This document shows positions 8,810-17,486 of a DNA stretch of 21,356 nucleotides, piece after piece. The notes beneath the pieces were generated by a model. That model did no database searches, was not told the DNA's origin, and was given only the letters and a program-made list of their open reading frames with translations. The stretch spans positions 1 through 21,356 of the forward strand of contig CAJJPW010000010.1 in the NCBI GenBank assembly GCA_905193725.1, written 5' to 3'. The translations under genes were made by a program, and so were the position numbers. The stretch is from an uncultured Eubacteriales bacterium. GTDB taxonomy: Bacteria; Bacillota; Clostridia; Christensenellales; Christensenellaceae. The stretch's first letter is position 1. Every line of letters starts with the position of its first letter.

Positions 8810-9004
8810 TAGAAATGGATACTTATACAGTTTTTTGTAAAAGAAAAAGGATAGCTAAGAAAATGGGCTGAGCTAAAAATGATAGAACAGTTAAAGAAAC
8901 GAGTTAATAGGAGAGCAACACGGTTTACTCGCCAAGAAGACGGCTGTTTATGGGAAAAACTCAGTTTATTCTTTGATTGGCCTTATTTTTAACGGGGAAA
9001 AATA

Positions 9005-9033
9005 TTGTATAAATATACCTTTTTGTTTATAAT
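9005..9033 (+). promoter_or_regulatory. Candidate promoter of nadK-argR-recN
   Basis: TTGTAT (9005-9010), 17 bases, then a perfect TATAAT (9028-9033); start predicted near 9040, about 90 bases before nadK. The -35 box is weak (three of six). Confidence 0.5.
9006..9019. promoter_or_regulatory. ArgR-box-like operator
   Basis: TGTATAAATATACC matches the ARG-box pattern TGnATwwwwATnCA at all but the last fixed position. It has arms GTATA/TATAC and overlaps the -35 box and spacer of the promoter for the transcription unit that contains argR. Autoregulation by ArgR is inferred. A chance match in AT-rich sequence cannot be excluded. Confidence 0.4.
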
Positions 9034-9132
9034 AAAAGGGAAATATGGCTTGCGTGAATGAGATTAGACTTCTCGCTCAATGCAAAATAGGATCAAATAC
9101 GCAAATTAGATGGAAGTGACAAGGAACGGAAT

Positions 9133-9990
9133 ATGCTAAATTTTTGCATTAACACGAATATTCAAAAGGATCCAGATCTTTCGGTCACACGCAGAGTTGC
9201 TGAGATTCTAGAAAAAAAGAGACAGAACTTCTACTACGAGGCTAACGTGGCAGATTATTTTCACCAAAAGCCAGTGGACGATTTTTCTAAAATCGATGTT
9301 CTTTTGGTCATAGGTGGAGACGGGACGATCTTAAAGGCCGCCAGGACGTATGCCAAATACAATCCGAAAATTCTGGCGATCAATTTGGGAAGGTTAGGTT
9401 TTTTGACCGAAACAGAGCTCTCGGATCTGGATGTGGCAATTGACCATATTCTGTGTGGCGCCTACAAAATAGATAGCCGTGTTATGCTCAAAGCCAGCAT
9501 CGTAGACGAAGAGAGCAAGAGGGTTGTCAAACAGGCAGTGGCACTCAACGACTGTGTGGTCTCTCAGCGGAAAATCCTCAGAATGATCAACGTGGAATTC
9601 TATGTGGATCAGGATTTAGTGGAAAGCCTCTACTGTGACGGCATTGTGGTTTCCAGCCCTACAGGCTCTACAGGGTACTCTCTATCAGCAGGAGGACCGA
9701 TTTTAACGCCTAATCTGGAATGCTTTGTGATCACTCCCGTTTGCGCTCATACGCTTCAATCTCGCAGCATGGTGATTGCGTCGGACAAAAAGGTATTGGT
9801 GCGGCCAAGGCCAGACTCCAAGGGTGTGGCCCTTTCCATTGACGGCCAAGAACACTTTGAGGTGGAAGAAGGACAGGCTGTGATTGTGGAGAAGTCAGAT
9901 CATTTGGCCAATTTCATTCGTTTAGAGGATCGAAACTTCTTTGGCCTGCTCAAACAAAAGTTGACAGAGTGGAACATGCAAGTGAAATAG
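9133..9990 (+). CDS. nadK: NAD kinase
   Basis: Phosphorylates NAD to NADP, the only known route to NADP. Seen: the GGDGT motif (VIGGDGTILKAAR, about residues 59-71), the LGFLTE segment, the NE/D-type motif ALNDCVVS, the glycine-rich PTGSTGYSLSAGGPI, and a C-terminal all-beta domain. At 285 aa the length is normal. AAGGAA precedes the ATG. nadK-argR-recN are closely packed and probably one operon. Confidence 0.96.
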   Translation: MLNFCINTNIQKDPDLSVTRRVAEILEKKRQNFYYEANVADYFHQKPVDDFSKIDVLLVIGGDGTILKAARTYAKYNPKILAINLGRLGFLTETELSDLDVAIDHILCGAYKIDSRVMLKASIVDEESKRVVKQAVALNDCVVSQRKILRMINVEFYVDQDLVESLYCDGIVVSSPTGSTGYSLSAGGPILTPNLECFVITPVCAHTLQSRSMVIASDKKVLVRPRPDSKGVALSIDGQEHFEVEEGQAVIVEKSDHLANFIRLEDRNFFGLLKQKLTEWNMQVK

Positions 9991-10012
9991 CATTTGAGTT
10001 TCGAGGGAATTT

Positions 10013-10456
10013 ATGAAAAAGAGAAGACAGGATAAAATACTGGAGATTATCTCAAATAACGATATAGAGACGCAAGAGGAGCTGGCACAACGGCTCATTG
10101 AGGCGGATTTTAAGGTGACTCAGGCGACAGTATCCAGGGATATTAAGGAGATGCAGCTGATCAAAGTCCAGGGGAAACATGGCAGGTATAAATACGCCCT
10201 CAGTGAACAAAACGGGGATTTCCCCGTACTCCTCAGAATTTTCCGCGATACTGTGCTAAGTGTAGAGAGCACCAACTGTTTGGTGGTGATTCGAACGCTG
10301 ACAGGGAGCGCCAATGCGGCGGCAGAAGTGGTGGATAGCTTGAAATTAGAGGGGATTTTAGGGACCATTGCCGGAGATAATACCATCTTTATCGCCATCC
10401 AGTCCCAGGATAAAGTGGAGGAGATTGCACAGACTTTCAGAAATATGATGGTATAG
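10013..10456 (+). CDS. argR: Arginine repressor ArgR/AhrC
   Basis: Arginine-responsive hexameric regulator of arginine synthesis and breakdown genes. The N-terminal winged helix-turn-helix (about 1-65) shows TQATVSRDIKEM, the typical ArgR recognition helix. The C-terminal oligomerisation and arginine-binding domain ends with GTIAGDNTIFIAIQ, the conserved GTIAGDDT-type arginine site. Length 147 aa is standard. GAGGG precedes the ATG, 22 bases after nadK. An ARG-box-like site lies upstream of nadK at 9006-9019. Confidence 0.96.
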   Translation: MKKRRQDKILEIISNNDIETQEELAQRLIEADFKVTQATVSRDIKEMQLIKVQGKHGRYKYALSEQNGDFPVLLRIFRDTVLSVESTNCLVVIRTLTGSANAAAEVVDSLKLEGILGTIAGDNTIFIAIQSQDKVEEIAQTFRNMMV

Positions 10457-10493
10457 AGAGAGCGGCGACAGAGGAAAGTTAAGAAGGGTTATT

Positions 10494-12200
10494 ATGTTAT
10501 CGAGTTTACATGTGAAAAACATAGCACTCATTGAGAGTTTAGATATGGAGTTTGCCCAGGGGCTGAATATTTTGAGCGGTGAGACTGGCGCAGGAAAATC
10601 CATTTTAATCGGCTCTATTGGCCTTGCTTTAGGTTTCCGTGCCGATAAGGAACTCATCAGGACGGGGCAGGATAAGGCGGAAGTCACGGCTATTATCGAG
10701 GATGTGGACCCTGTAACTAGGCAAAAGCTTGAGCAATATGGAATAGAGCTAGAGGAGGATACGCTGATTTTGTCGCGCCAGCTGCAAGTAAATGGCAAAT
10801 CCGTTTGCAGAATCAATGGGATTATTGTGCCATTAAATGTACTGCGCCTCATAGCAGAGGATATGATCACGCTGCACGGCCAAAATGAACATCAAAAACT
10901 CTTTCAAGAGGAAACCCATATTGACTTTATCGATAACTATGAAAAAGAGAAAATCAATCCTCGTAAAGAGGCGGTGGCTGATCTATATGAAGAGTATGCC
11001 TGCCTGAAAAAACAGTGCAGTGAAAATCAATTAAACGATGCGGAGAAAGAGCGTTTGATGGATATGCTGCAATTTCAGATTCACGAGATAGATTCTGCGG
11101 AACTAAAAGAAGGGGAAGAGGAGGCACTGATAGAGGAAAAAGAGCGGCTGATCAATGCGGAAAAGATCGCTACGGCGATGAATAGCGGCTACGATGCCCT
11201 CCATGGTGGATACGACGCCTCTTCTGCATCTTCTGCACTGGATCTCATACAGCACAGCATACATTGTATCTCCCAAGTCAGCGAGTTGAGCAGCGAGTAT
11301 GGACAAATAGTGGATCGGATGTCTGACGCCTATTATACATTAGAAGATGTGGCAGAGGAGATCAAAAACCTGGGTGAGACGATTAATTATGACGAGCCGA
11401 GACTCAATCAGATCGAAGAGCGCCTCAGCCTGCTGCAAAATCTAAAGCGCAAGTACGGCAAAACAGTGGAGGAGATAGAGCGATTTTGTGAATCGGCAAA
11501 AGAGCAATACCAGCAACTGGAGTCCAGTGAAAAAAATTATGAAGATTTGATACACAGATTTGATGTAATTAAAAAAAAGTTGTATAATGAATGCGAGCTT
11601 CTACACCAAAGCCGTGTGGAGGTTTGCACAAAGTTTGAAATAGAGGTAAATAAACAGCTGAAGGATCTGGGAATGGGAAATGCTGTGTTTCGCGTAGAGA
11701 TCGCAGATCTGCCAGCAGTAGAGGAGGTAACATTTACAAAAAAAGGCGTAGATCGCATTCGGTTTTTGATTTCCACCAATCTTGGGGAGCCGCTCAAACC
11801 GCTGAAGAAGATTATATCCGGCGGTGAGGCGTCTCGGATTATGTTAGCGCTAAAGAATATTTTAGCTCAGACAGATAATGTAGGCACTTTAATTTTTGAT
11901 GAGATCGATACGGGGATCAGCGGCAGTATTGCGGGTAAAGTTGCGCTAAAATTAAACGGCATTGCCAAGTACCGCCAAGTGATCTGTATTACACATCTAG
12001 CGCAGTTGGCGAGCTTTGCAGACAGGCACTTTTTAATTGAAAAACGTCAAAAAGATGGGCATACCATAACGGATATCATAAAATTAGATGAAAAACAGCA
12101 AATTTATGAGGTAGCTAGACTATCTAGTGGAAGCAACAGCAAAATTGCGATCCAAAATGCAAAAGAATTAATTGCAAAAGCCAACGAAATAAAAAAATAA
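10494..12200 (+). CDS. recN: DNA repair protein RecN
   Basis: SMC-like ATPase that acts early in double-strand break repair. Seen: Walker A GETGAGKS near residue 30, a long charged coiled-coil middle (about 150-380) with a central hinge region, the ABC signature ISGGEASRIMLALK and Walker B TLIFDEIDTGISG, then ITHLAQLASFADRHF. At 568 aa it is full length. The gene begins 37 bases after argR. No SOS box was seen in that gap, so control is probably from the operon promoter. Confidence 0.96.
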   Translation: MLSSLHVKNIALIESLDMEFAQGLNILSGETGAGKSILIGSIGLALGFRADKELIRTGQDKAEVTAIIEDVDPVTRQKLEQYGIELEEDTLILSRQLQVNGKSVCRINGIIVPLNVLRLIAEDMITLHGQNEHQKLFQEETHIDFIDNYEKEKINPRKEAVADLYEEYACLKKQCSENQLNDAEKERLMDMLQFQIHEIDSAELKEGEEEALIEEKERLINAEKIATAMNSGYDALHGGYDASSASSALDLIQHSIHCISQVSELSSEYGQIVDRMSDAYYTLEDVAEEIKNLGETINYDEPRLNQIEERLSLLQNLKRKYGKTVEEIERFCESAKEQYQQLESSEKNYEDLIHRFDVIKKKLYNECELLHQSRVEVCTKFEIEVNKQLKDLGMGNAVFRVEIADLPAVEEVTFTKKGVDRIRFLISTNLGEPLKPLKKIISGGEASRIMLALKNILAQTDNVGTLIFDEIDTGISGSIAGKVALKLNGIAKYRQVICITHLAQLASFADRHFLIEKRQKDGHTITDIIKLDEKQQIYEVARLSSGSNSKIAIQNAKELIAKANEIKK

Positions 12201-12221
12201 CATTTCATATAATAATTACAT

Positions 12222-12252
12222 TGCATAAAAACATGACGCACTTTAGAAAATA
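12222..12252 (+). promoter_or_regulatory. Possible forespore (sigma-G type) promoter of spoIVB
   Basis: TGCATA (12222-12227), an 18-base spacer, then GAAAATA (12246-12252). This matches the sigma-G -35 pattern TGmATA fully and the -10 CATAmTA at five of seven positions. spoIVB is a forespore gene in Bacillus, which is why this class was considered. Confidence 0.33.
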
Positions 12253-12280
12253 ACAGGGATATAAAGTGCGAGGTGTTTTT

Positions 12281-13573
12281 ATGAAAGGCAGAAGTTATAA
12301 AAAATGGATATTTATCATTCCGTTTTTAGCATTTGTTATAGTGTTTTGTCTAGGATACTTGTCAATTAGCAAACTTCCTGATACGATTTTTATAAAGGAA
12401 GATGAGAGCGAAGTACTTGTAGGCGGGTTTCCTATTAATGTAGATATTACAGGGGATGAACAGGCAGTTGAGACGCTCAATTTTAATGGGACAAGTCTGA
12501 AAGATAATAGCACATATAATTTAGGTTCTCCCATTCAAATTGATTCTTCTGCTCGAGGCTCTTTTCAGATCTCCTTAAAACTGCTGGGGGTAATTCCGGT
12601 AAAGGATATCAATATTGTCGTAGATAAAGAGCGGCGATTGATCCCAGGAGGACAGTCTATCGGAGTGCTGCTATATACAAAAGGGGCGCTTGTAGTTGGA
12701 TCTTCGGATATCATTTGCAGCGATGGCAGTAAGCAGAACCCTGCACTAAAAGCGGGAATTGTGGTGGGAGATGTGATTGTCAAAGTAGATGGAGTAGAAG
12801 TGGAAGATGCGGATCATCTATCGACACTGATTAATGACTTGAGCAACGAGAATATCACTTTTACTGTGGAAAGAGGCAGCAATGAAGTGGATATCCAGGT
12901 AAAACCTGTAAAAGATGCAGACGACGGCCTATATAAAATTGGTCTGTGGGTGAGAGATAGCACTGCTGGAGTAGGGACACTGACATATTACGATCCGCTT
13001 TATAATACTTTTGGAGGGTTAGGACATTCTATCACTGATCTCGATACAGGTCAAGAACTTAGTGTGAAAAATGGAGAGATCATCCATTCTGATATTATAG
13101 ATATTGCGAAGGGTGAAAAAGGCGCACCAGGTGAGTTAAAAGGACTATTTAATACATCGAAAAGTAAAATAGGTAAAATTGAAAAGAATACGGAAGTTGG
13201 CATTTATGGTGAAGCATATGAGCCAATTGAGAACGAACTTTATGAAAAGGGATTGCCCATAGCTTCTCAAGAAGATGTAAAGCTAGGTTCGGCTCAGATT
13301 TTGACCACGTTGGATGACCAAGGCGTTAAGGCATACGACTGTAAAATTGTCAAGAAAAAAGACCAAAGTTCCCAAGAGGTTAAAAGCTTTGTAATCGAGG
13401 TGACAGACAAGGAATTGCTGGAAAAGACGGGAGGGATTGTACAGGGCATGAGTGGCAGCCCTGTAATCCAAAACGGAAAAATTATTGGCGCAGTAACTCA
13501 CGTATTCATCAATGACCCAACCAAAGGTTATGGAATTTATATTGAGTGGATGTTGGAAAATAGTGACGACTGA
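12281..13573 (+). CDS. spoIVB: SpoIVB peptidase (sporulation checkpoint protease)
   Basis: Forespore-secreted S55 serine peptidase that signals across the intermembrane space to trigger pro-sigma-K processing in the mother cell. One N-terminal membrane anchor (about residues 8-28, KKWIFIIPFLAFVIVF), a PDZ domain (about 115-205, with NPALKAGIVVGDVIVKVDG) and a C-terminal peptidase domain are visible. Putative catalytic His249 (GLGHSI), Asp376 and Ser391 (GMSGSP) have the same spacing as the B. subtilis triad His236-Asp363-Ser378, so the enzyme looks intact. The ATG at 12281 with GAGGTG upstream is preferred; an in-frame GTG at 12266 is the alternative. It lies directly before spo0A, the standard order in spore formers. 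Confidence 0.95.
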   Translation: MKGRSYKKWIFIIPFLAFVIVFCLGYLSISKLPDTIFIKEDESEVLVGGFPINVDITGDEQAVETLNFNGTSLKDNSTYNLGSPIQIDSSARGSFQISLKLLGVIPVKDINIVVDKERRLIPGGQSIGVLLYTKGALVVGSSDIICSDGSKQNPALKAGIVVGDVIVKVDGVEVEDADHLSTLINDLSNENITFTVERGSNEVDIQVKPVKDADDGLYKIGLWVRDSTAGVGTLTYYDPLYNTFGGLGHSITDLDTGQELSVKNGEIIHSDIIDIAKGEKGAPGELKGLFNTSKSKIGKIEKNTEVGIYGEAYEPIENELYEKGLPIASQEDVKLGSAQILTTLDDQGVKAYDCKIVKKKDQSSQEVKSFVIEVTDKELLEKTGGIVQGMSGSPVIQNGKIIGAVTHVFINDPTKGYGIYIEWMLENSDD

Positions 13574-13604
13574 CAAGTAAAACTAATAACTTGGAAAAAT
13601 ATGG

Positions 13605-13633
13605 TTGCCAAATTATTTCGTCCTAAGTATAAT
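13605..13633 (+). promoter_or_regulatory. Promoter of spo0A
   Basis: TTGCCA (13605-13610, five of six), 17 bases, then a perfect TATAAT (13628-13633); start near 13640. A second TATAAT lies at 13639-13644. TTCGTCC (13617-13623) in the spacer is six of seven to an inverted 0A box (TTCGnCA), which would allow Spo0A to act on its own gene. That last point is weak. Confidence 0.6.
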
Positions 13634-13665
13634 AAATTTATAATATAAAGGCAGGGGGTTATGTA

Positions 13666-14481
13666 ATGGGAGAAAGCAAGATAAAATATTCCGTTGTAAT
13701 AGCAGATGCAAACCGTAATTTTATGCTACTATTAAAGGAATATTTAGGTCAAATGGATCGTTTTGAAGTCATCGATTTTGCCTTTTCCGGAAAAGAGGCA
13801 ATAGAGAAATATGAAGAGCACCATCCAGATTTTATGATTTTAGATCTGGTACTTCCGATGATTGATGGCTTTGGGGTGATCGAAGAAATTATCAGCCAGG
13901 AGTCTATACGTCAAACGAGGATTATTGTCTCCTCCAGTGTGGGGATGGATTTCATTGTGAAGAAGGCATTGGGGTTAGGAGTGGACTATTTTTTCATCAA
14001 GCCTTTTGACTTCCACACGTTTAAAAATCGGATGGACGATGTGGTGAAAAACATCAGCCTGGAAAAGGGTGAGAACCAGGAACCTCCAGAAAAAGTCCAG
14101 TTAAATTTTACTGGGCCAAAACGCAATGACGACTATATGAGTATCAGCGATTTGATCCAATATATTGGGATTCCTGCCCATGTAAAGGGATACTATTTTA
14201 TTCGTGAGGCAGTATACATTTCGCTGCGTGAGGAGAAATCACTTGGGAATTTTTCTAAGAAAATCTATCCCAAGATTGCTGAGAAATACAATACTACATC
14301 GATATGTGTGGAGAGAAATATCAGACACGCCATTGAATCCGCATGGAACAAGGGAAACTTAAAGGTATTGGATACCATGTTTGGCTACACCATCAATGCG
14401 GCAAAGGGAAAACCCACCAATCGGGAGTTTATTGCCATGCTAGTGGATAGAATTCGCATCTTGAATACTGACGTAGACTGA
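13666..14481 (+). CDS. spo0A: Stage 0 sporulation response regulator Spo0A
   Basis: Master regulator of entry into sporulation; the phosphorylated form binds 0A boxes. The N-terminal receiver domain (about 1-130) has the phospho-acceptor Asp60 in FMILDLVLPMIDG and Lys112 in IKPFD. The C-terminal DNA-binding domain (about 155-271) is well conserved, including IGIPAHVKGYYFIREA, the RHAIESAW helix and KPTNREFIAM. Oddity: the usual acidic pair at the start of the receiver domain (ADDN in B. subtilis) reads ADAN, so the second acidic residue is alanine. The length of 271 aa is typical. It has its own promoter and a hairpin terminator downstream. Confidence 0.97.
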   Translation: MGESKIKYSVVIADANRNFMLLLKEYLGQMDRFEVIDFAFSGKEAIEKYEEHHPDFMILDLVLPMIDGFGVIEEIISQESIRQTRIIVSSSVGMDFIVKKALGLGVDYFFIKPFDFHTFKNRMDDVVKNISLEKGENQEPPEKVQLNFTGPKRNDDYMSISDLIQYIGIPAHVKGYYFIREAVYISLREEKSLGNFSKKIYPKIAEKYNTTSICVERNIRHAIESAWNKGNLKVLDTMFGYTINAAKGKPTNREFIAMLVDRIRILNTDVD

Positions 14482-14514
14482 GAAAAAGATAAAGAAAAAA
14501 ACTGAATATTGAAT

Positions 14515-14539
14515 AATGCGGGTGTTACCGCATTTTTTT
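14515..14539 (+). terminator. Intrinsic terminator after spo0A
   Basis: Stem AATGCGG (14515-14521) pairs perfectly with CCGCATT (14528-14534) around a 6-base loop and runs into an uninterrupted T tract to 14539. Confidence 0.88.
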
Positions 14540-14682
14540 ATGTGATTTTTTGCTGTATTTGAGATTCCCAAATAAAATAATTTCTTTTGCATATATTTTT
14601 AATAAAATGGGTGCCGTATAGGATGGCTGGGAGATTGGGATAGGAAGCGCTCCAATGCGCTTAGTGTTTGGGGAGTAATGAG

Positions 14683-15315
14683 ATGCAGCGCTTGGCAAAC
14701 AGGATCAAAATGAGTTTGTGGAACGATCGATACTTCTATTTAGTTGTGTTATTTTTTTTGATCGCCGGGTTTTTTGCAGGAGGATATAGTGGAGCCATTT
14801 CTGATTCTTTTAATCAGTATATTTCAGATACAATCGTAGAAGGCATAGTAGGAAATACCTGGCTAAGTTATCTGCTTTGGCTGATTTGGGGGTATTTTTG
14901 CATGACCATGCTGATCATACTAGCTGGATACTATGCACTTACCTTCCCCATTTGCCTGGGAGTGCTGATATACTGGGGCATCCGAATGGTGTTTTTTTTA
15001 AAGTCTGCTGTAGGGCGGCTAAATTTCTTTTTCGTCATATCATTATTTCTCGTATATGTCATTTGTTCTATCTGCTACTGCAAAATGGGCGTAGAGTCGC
15101 TCAAAAGCTCTATCTATTTCTTTAAACTCCGCAGCGTGGCCAAAACGCCAGGGGAAAAGCTGTTATATGGAAAGGCATTTGTAAAAAAATGTGCTATCAT
15201 TTTTGGCATCTTAGTGATATTATCAATTTTAGAGTGCAGTATTCAGCAGGGAGCGCAGGGGGATCAACAGGTGAGCACATTGCTCTTGAGCAATCTCTCA
15301 ACAAATATTTTATAG
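14683..15315 (+). CDS. spoIIM: SpoIIM-like stage II sporulation membrane protein
   Basis: A 210-aa very hydrophobic protein with about five membrane segments: residues about 15-33, 61-82, 85-105, 115-135 and 166-185. A polar outward loop (about 35-58) and a basic loop (KLRSVAKTPGEKLLYGK, near 146-162) separate them. Size, topology and position between spo0A and deoB match SpoIIM, which with SpoIID and SpoIIP drives septal peptidoglycan removal and engulfment. The sequence itself is divergent, so the name rests largely on context. The ATG at 14683 has GGGGAG seven bases upstream; a TTG at 14668 in the same frame is less likely. xerD, often next in clostridial genomes, is missing. Confidence 0.6.
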   Translation: MQRLANRIKMSLWNDRYFYLVVLFFLIAGFFAGGYSGAISDSFNQYISDTIVEGIVGNTWLSYLLWLIWGYFCMTMLIILAGYYALTFPICLGVLIYWGIRMVFFLKSAVGRLNFFFVISLFLVYVICSICYCKMGVESLKSSIYFFKLRSVAKTPGEKLLYGKAFVKKCAIIFGILVILSILECSIQQGAQGDQQVSTLLLSNLSTNIL

Positions 15316-15431
15316 TGCACCAAAAGATTGGAAGAATAAAAATAAATGGATGGAGCAATAAAAAAGGGAAAGCCGGACGTAAGTGGGCCAAAGAGGGATG
15401 ACAGATATTATTTGAGAAAGTAGATGAGCAG

Positions 15432-16592
15432 ATGAAAAAGGCGATATTAATTGTACTAGATGGAGTAGGAGCGGGAGAAATGCCTGATGCACAGGAGTTT
15501 GGCGATGTAGGCAGCGCCACGCTACTACACACCTATGAAAAGACACACATGCAACTGCCGCATATGGAGAGGCTGGGGTTAAATAGGATACTGAATTTAC
15601 CAAGTGAAAAGGCCTGTGGTTGCTATGGGAAGGCGGCAGAGGTCTCTAAGGCAAAGGATACCATAACCGGACACTATGAGATTGCCGGCGTGATTGTGGA
15701 AAAGCCGTATAAGACGTTTCCAGGTAAACTGCCGGAGGGCATGTTGCGAGAATTTGAGGAAAAAGCACATGTAAAAGTGCTGGGAGGTTATGCTGCCTCT
15801 GGCACGGAGATCATCAAACAGCTAGGCGCTGAGCACGAGAGAACAGGCTATCCGATTGTGTATACTTCCCAGGACAGTGTGTTTCAAATTGCGGCCAGCG
15901 AACAGACATTTGGATTAGATAGGTTGTACCACATCTGTGAGATCGCCCGGGAGATGCTGGATCAGGAAGATTACCATGTGGGACGGGTGATTGCCCGGCC
16001 GTTTATCAAAACAAAAGAGGGGTATGTGCGTACGGCAAACCGCAAAGATTATGCTAAAAAGCCGCCCAAACCCACCATTTTGGACTATGTGAAAGAGTCT
16101 GGCAGGGAAGTGGCAGCTGTGGGAAAAATCGAGGACATTTTTGCAGGACAAGGCATGACCAAGATCGACCATACAAGAGATAATCTGGCGGGGATCCGGA
16201 GCACTGTGGACTTTATGAGGCAGGAGTGGGAAGGGTTGATTTTCACCAACTTGGTGGATTTTGACATGCTCTATGGCCATCGGAACGACCCAGAGGGAAT
16301 GAAAAAGGCTCTAGAGGAGTTTGATTCTCATCTGCCGGAGATCATTGGAGCCATGGGACAGGAGGACATTTTGATCATCACCGCAGACCATGGTTGCGAC
16401 CCTACTACACCCAGCACTGACCATTCCAGAGAGTATATCCCCATTTTGCTCTACGGAAAAGGCATCCAGCAGGATGTGAACATTGGCACGAGAGACAGTT
16501 TTAGCGATATTGGGGCGACCATAGCCCAGTACTTTGGGTTGGATTGCTATCAGGGTGATGGGAATTCCTTTTATCAGCTGATTCAAAAATGA
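15432..16592 (+). CDS. deoB: Phosphopentomutase
   Basis: Interconverts ribose-1-phosphate and ribose-5-phosphate (and the deoxy forms), feeding sugars released by nucleoside phosphorylases into central metabolism. It belongs to the alkaline phosphatase superfamily with two Mn ions. Metal-binding motifs seen are [13 protein letters not shown] near the N-terminus and [18 protein letters not shown] near residues 315-332. The phosphorylated threonine lies in KDTITGH (about 75-81). Length 386 aa is typical. The ribosome binding site is weak (GATGAG). The phosphorylase gene follows after about 44 bases, the usual drm-pupG pairing. Confidence 0.96.
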   Translation: MKKAILIVLDGVGAGEMPDAQEFGDVGSATLLHTYEKTHMQLPHMERLGLNRILNLPSEKACGCYGKAAEVSKAKDTITGHYEIAGVIVEKPYKTFPGKLPEGMLREFEEKAHVKVLGGYAASGTEIIKQLGAEHERTGYPIVYTSQDSVFQIAASEQTFGLDRLYHICEIAREMLDQEDYHVGRVIARPFIKTKEGYVRTANRKDYAKKPPKPTILDYVKESGREVAAVGKIEDIFAGQGMTKIDHTRDNLAGIRSTVDFMRQEWEGLIFTNLVDFDMLYGHRNDPEGMKKALEEFDSHLPEIIGAMGQEDILIITADHGCDPTTPSTDHSREYIPILLYGKGIQQDVNIGTRDSFSDIGATIAQYFGLDCYQGDGNSFYQLIQK

Positions 16593-16636
16593 ATAGGGAA
16601 TAAAAAAATACGCAGGAATATGGGGAGATGATAAAT

Positions 16637-17446
16637 ATGGAACAAATTAAGCAGGCAGCGGATTTTTTAGAGGAAAAGATCAAAGGCGCGCCAGATCTTC
16701 TGGTAGTGCTGGGTTCGGGCATTCAGGGATTTCAAGAATACCTGGAAGATGCAGTGGAAATCCCCTATCAAAACATTCCCGGGTTTTGTGTGAGCAGCGT
16801 CAAGGGTCATTCTTCTAGATTGGTAGTGGGAAAGCACCAGGGAAAAACCATTGGAGTCATGTGCGGTAGATTCCACTATTATGAGGGAATTACTCTGGAT
16901 AAAATGGTGCTGCCCATTCGGGCCTTTCGACTGCTGGGGACTCGGAACTTGCTGTTGACCTGTGCGGTGGGGGGCATTTGCAGCAGCTATCAACCAGGAG
17001 ACGTGGTGGTCATTTGCGACCATATCAACTTTACAGGGGTCAATGTGCTGCATGGATCCAATTACGATGAATTCGGGCCAAGATTTCCCGATATATCCCG
17101 CATATATAGCGAGGAGTGGATTTCCACTCTCCAACAGGGCGTGAAGCTGGCGGGAGGTCGGCCCCAGACGGGCGTATATGGCTACATGGTGGGCCCTTCT
17201 TACGAGACCAAAGCAGAAGTCCGGGCGCTCAAGGCGTTGGGAGCGGACATGGTTGGCATGAGCCTGGTTCACGAGGCGGTGGCAGCGGCACACTGTGGGT
17301 ATCGGATAGGAGCTCTGGGATATGTGAGCAATATGGCGGCGGGCATCTCTAAGCAGCCGATTACCCATCAGGAGGTCATAGAAAACGCAGGAAAGGCCAA
17401 TCACATCATCGCTGAGGCAATTGCCCATTTGATTCATCATCTATAG
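16637..17446 (+). CDS. punA: Purine nucleoside phosphorylase (trimeric type), variant active site
   Basis: Splits purine nucleosides with phosphate into free base and ribose-1-phosphate, which DeoB then converts. Family motifs seen: LGSGIQGF (phosphate loop), KGHSSRLVVG, GRFHYYEG, DHINFTGVN, FGPRFPDISRIY, GPSYETKAEVR and SNMAAGIS. Two usually fixed motifs differ: TNAAGG reads TCAVGG, and VGMSTVPE reads VGMSLVHE. These line the substrate pocket in the family, so specificity may be altered. The ATG at 16637 is chosen, with GGGGAG nine bases upstream; the in-frame ATG at 16628 abuts that site. The product is 269 aa, a normal length. Confidence 0.92.
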   Translation: MEQIKQAADFLEEKIKGAPDLLVVLGSGIQGFQEYLEDAVEIPYQNIPGFCVSSVKGHSSRLVVGKHQGKTIGVMCGRFHYYEGITLDKMVLPIRAFRLLGTRNLLLTCAVGGICSSYQPGDVVVICDHINFTGVNVLHGSNYDEFGPRFPDISRIYSEEWISTLQQGVKLAGGRPQTGVYGYMVGPSYETKAEVRALKALGADMVGMSLVHEAVAAAHCGYRIGALGYVSNMAAGISKQPITHQEVIENAGKANHIIAEAIAHLIHHL

Positions 17447-17486
17447 ACCCTCTGCCTTTCCGGATCCTGAAAAAAGGAGGGAGAAG

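Larger units (their letters stand above)
8810..9132. other. Intergenic region between tlyA and nadK
   Basis: About 320 bases without a supported gene. It contains a promoter at 9005-9033 with an overlapping ArgR-box-like palindrome. No clear intrinsic terminator follows tlyA, so read-through from upstream remains possible. A 37-codon frame at 8879-8992 lacks a ribosome binding site and is not called. Confidence 0.6.

Noticed and set aside
8879..8992. 37-codon plus-strand frame between tlyA and nadK
   Set aside because: It has no ribosome binding site and no recognisable features.
16667..17440. 257-codon minus-strand frame opposite the purine nucleoside phosphorylase
   Set aside because: The plus strand encodes a clear enzyme with family motifs; the long antisense frame is a by-product of codon bias.
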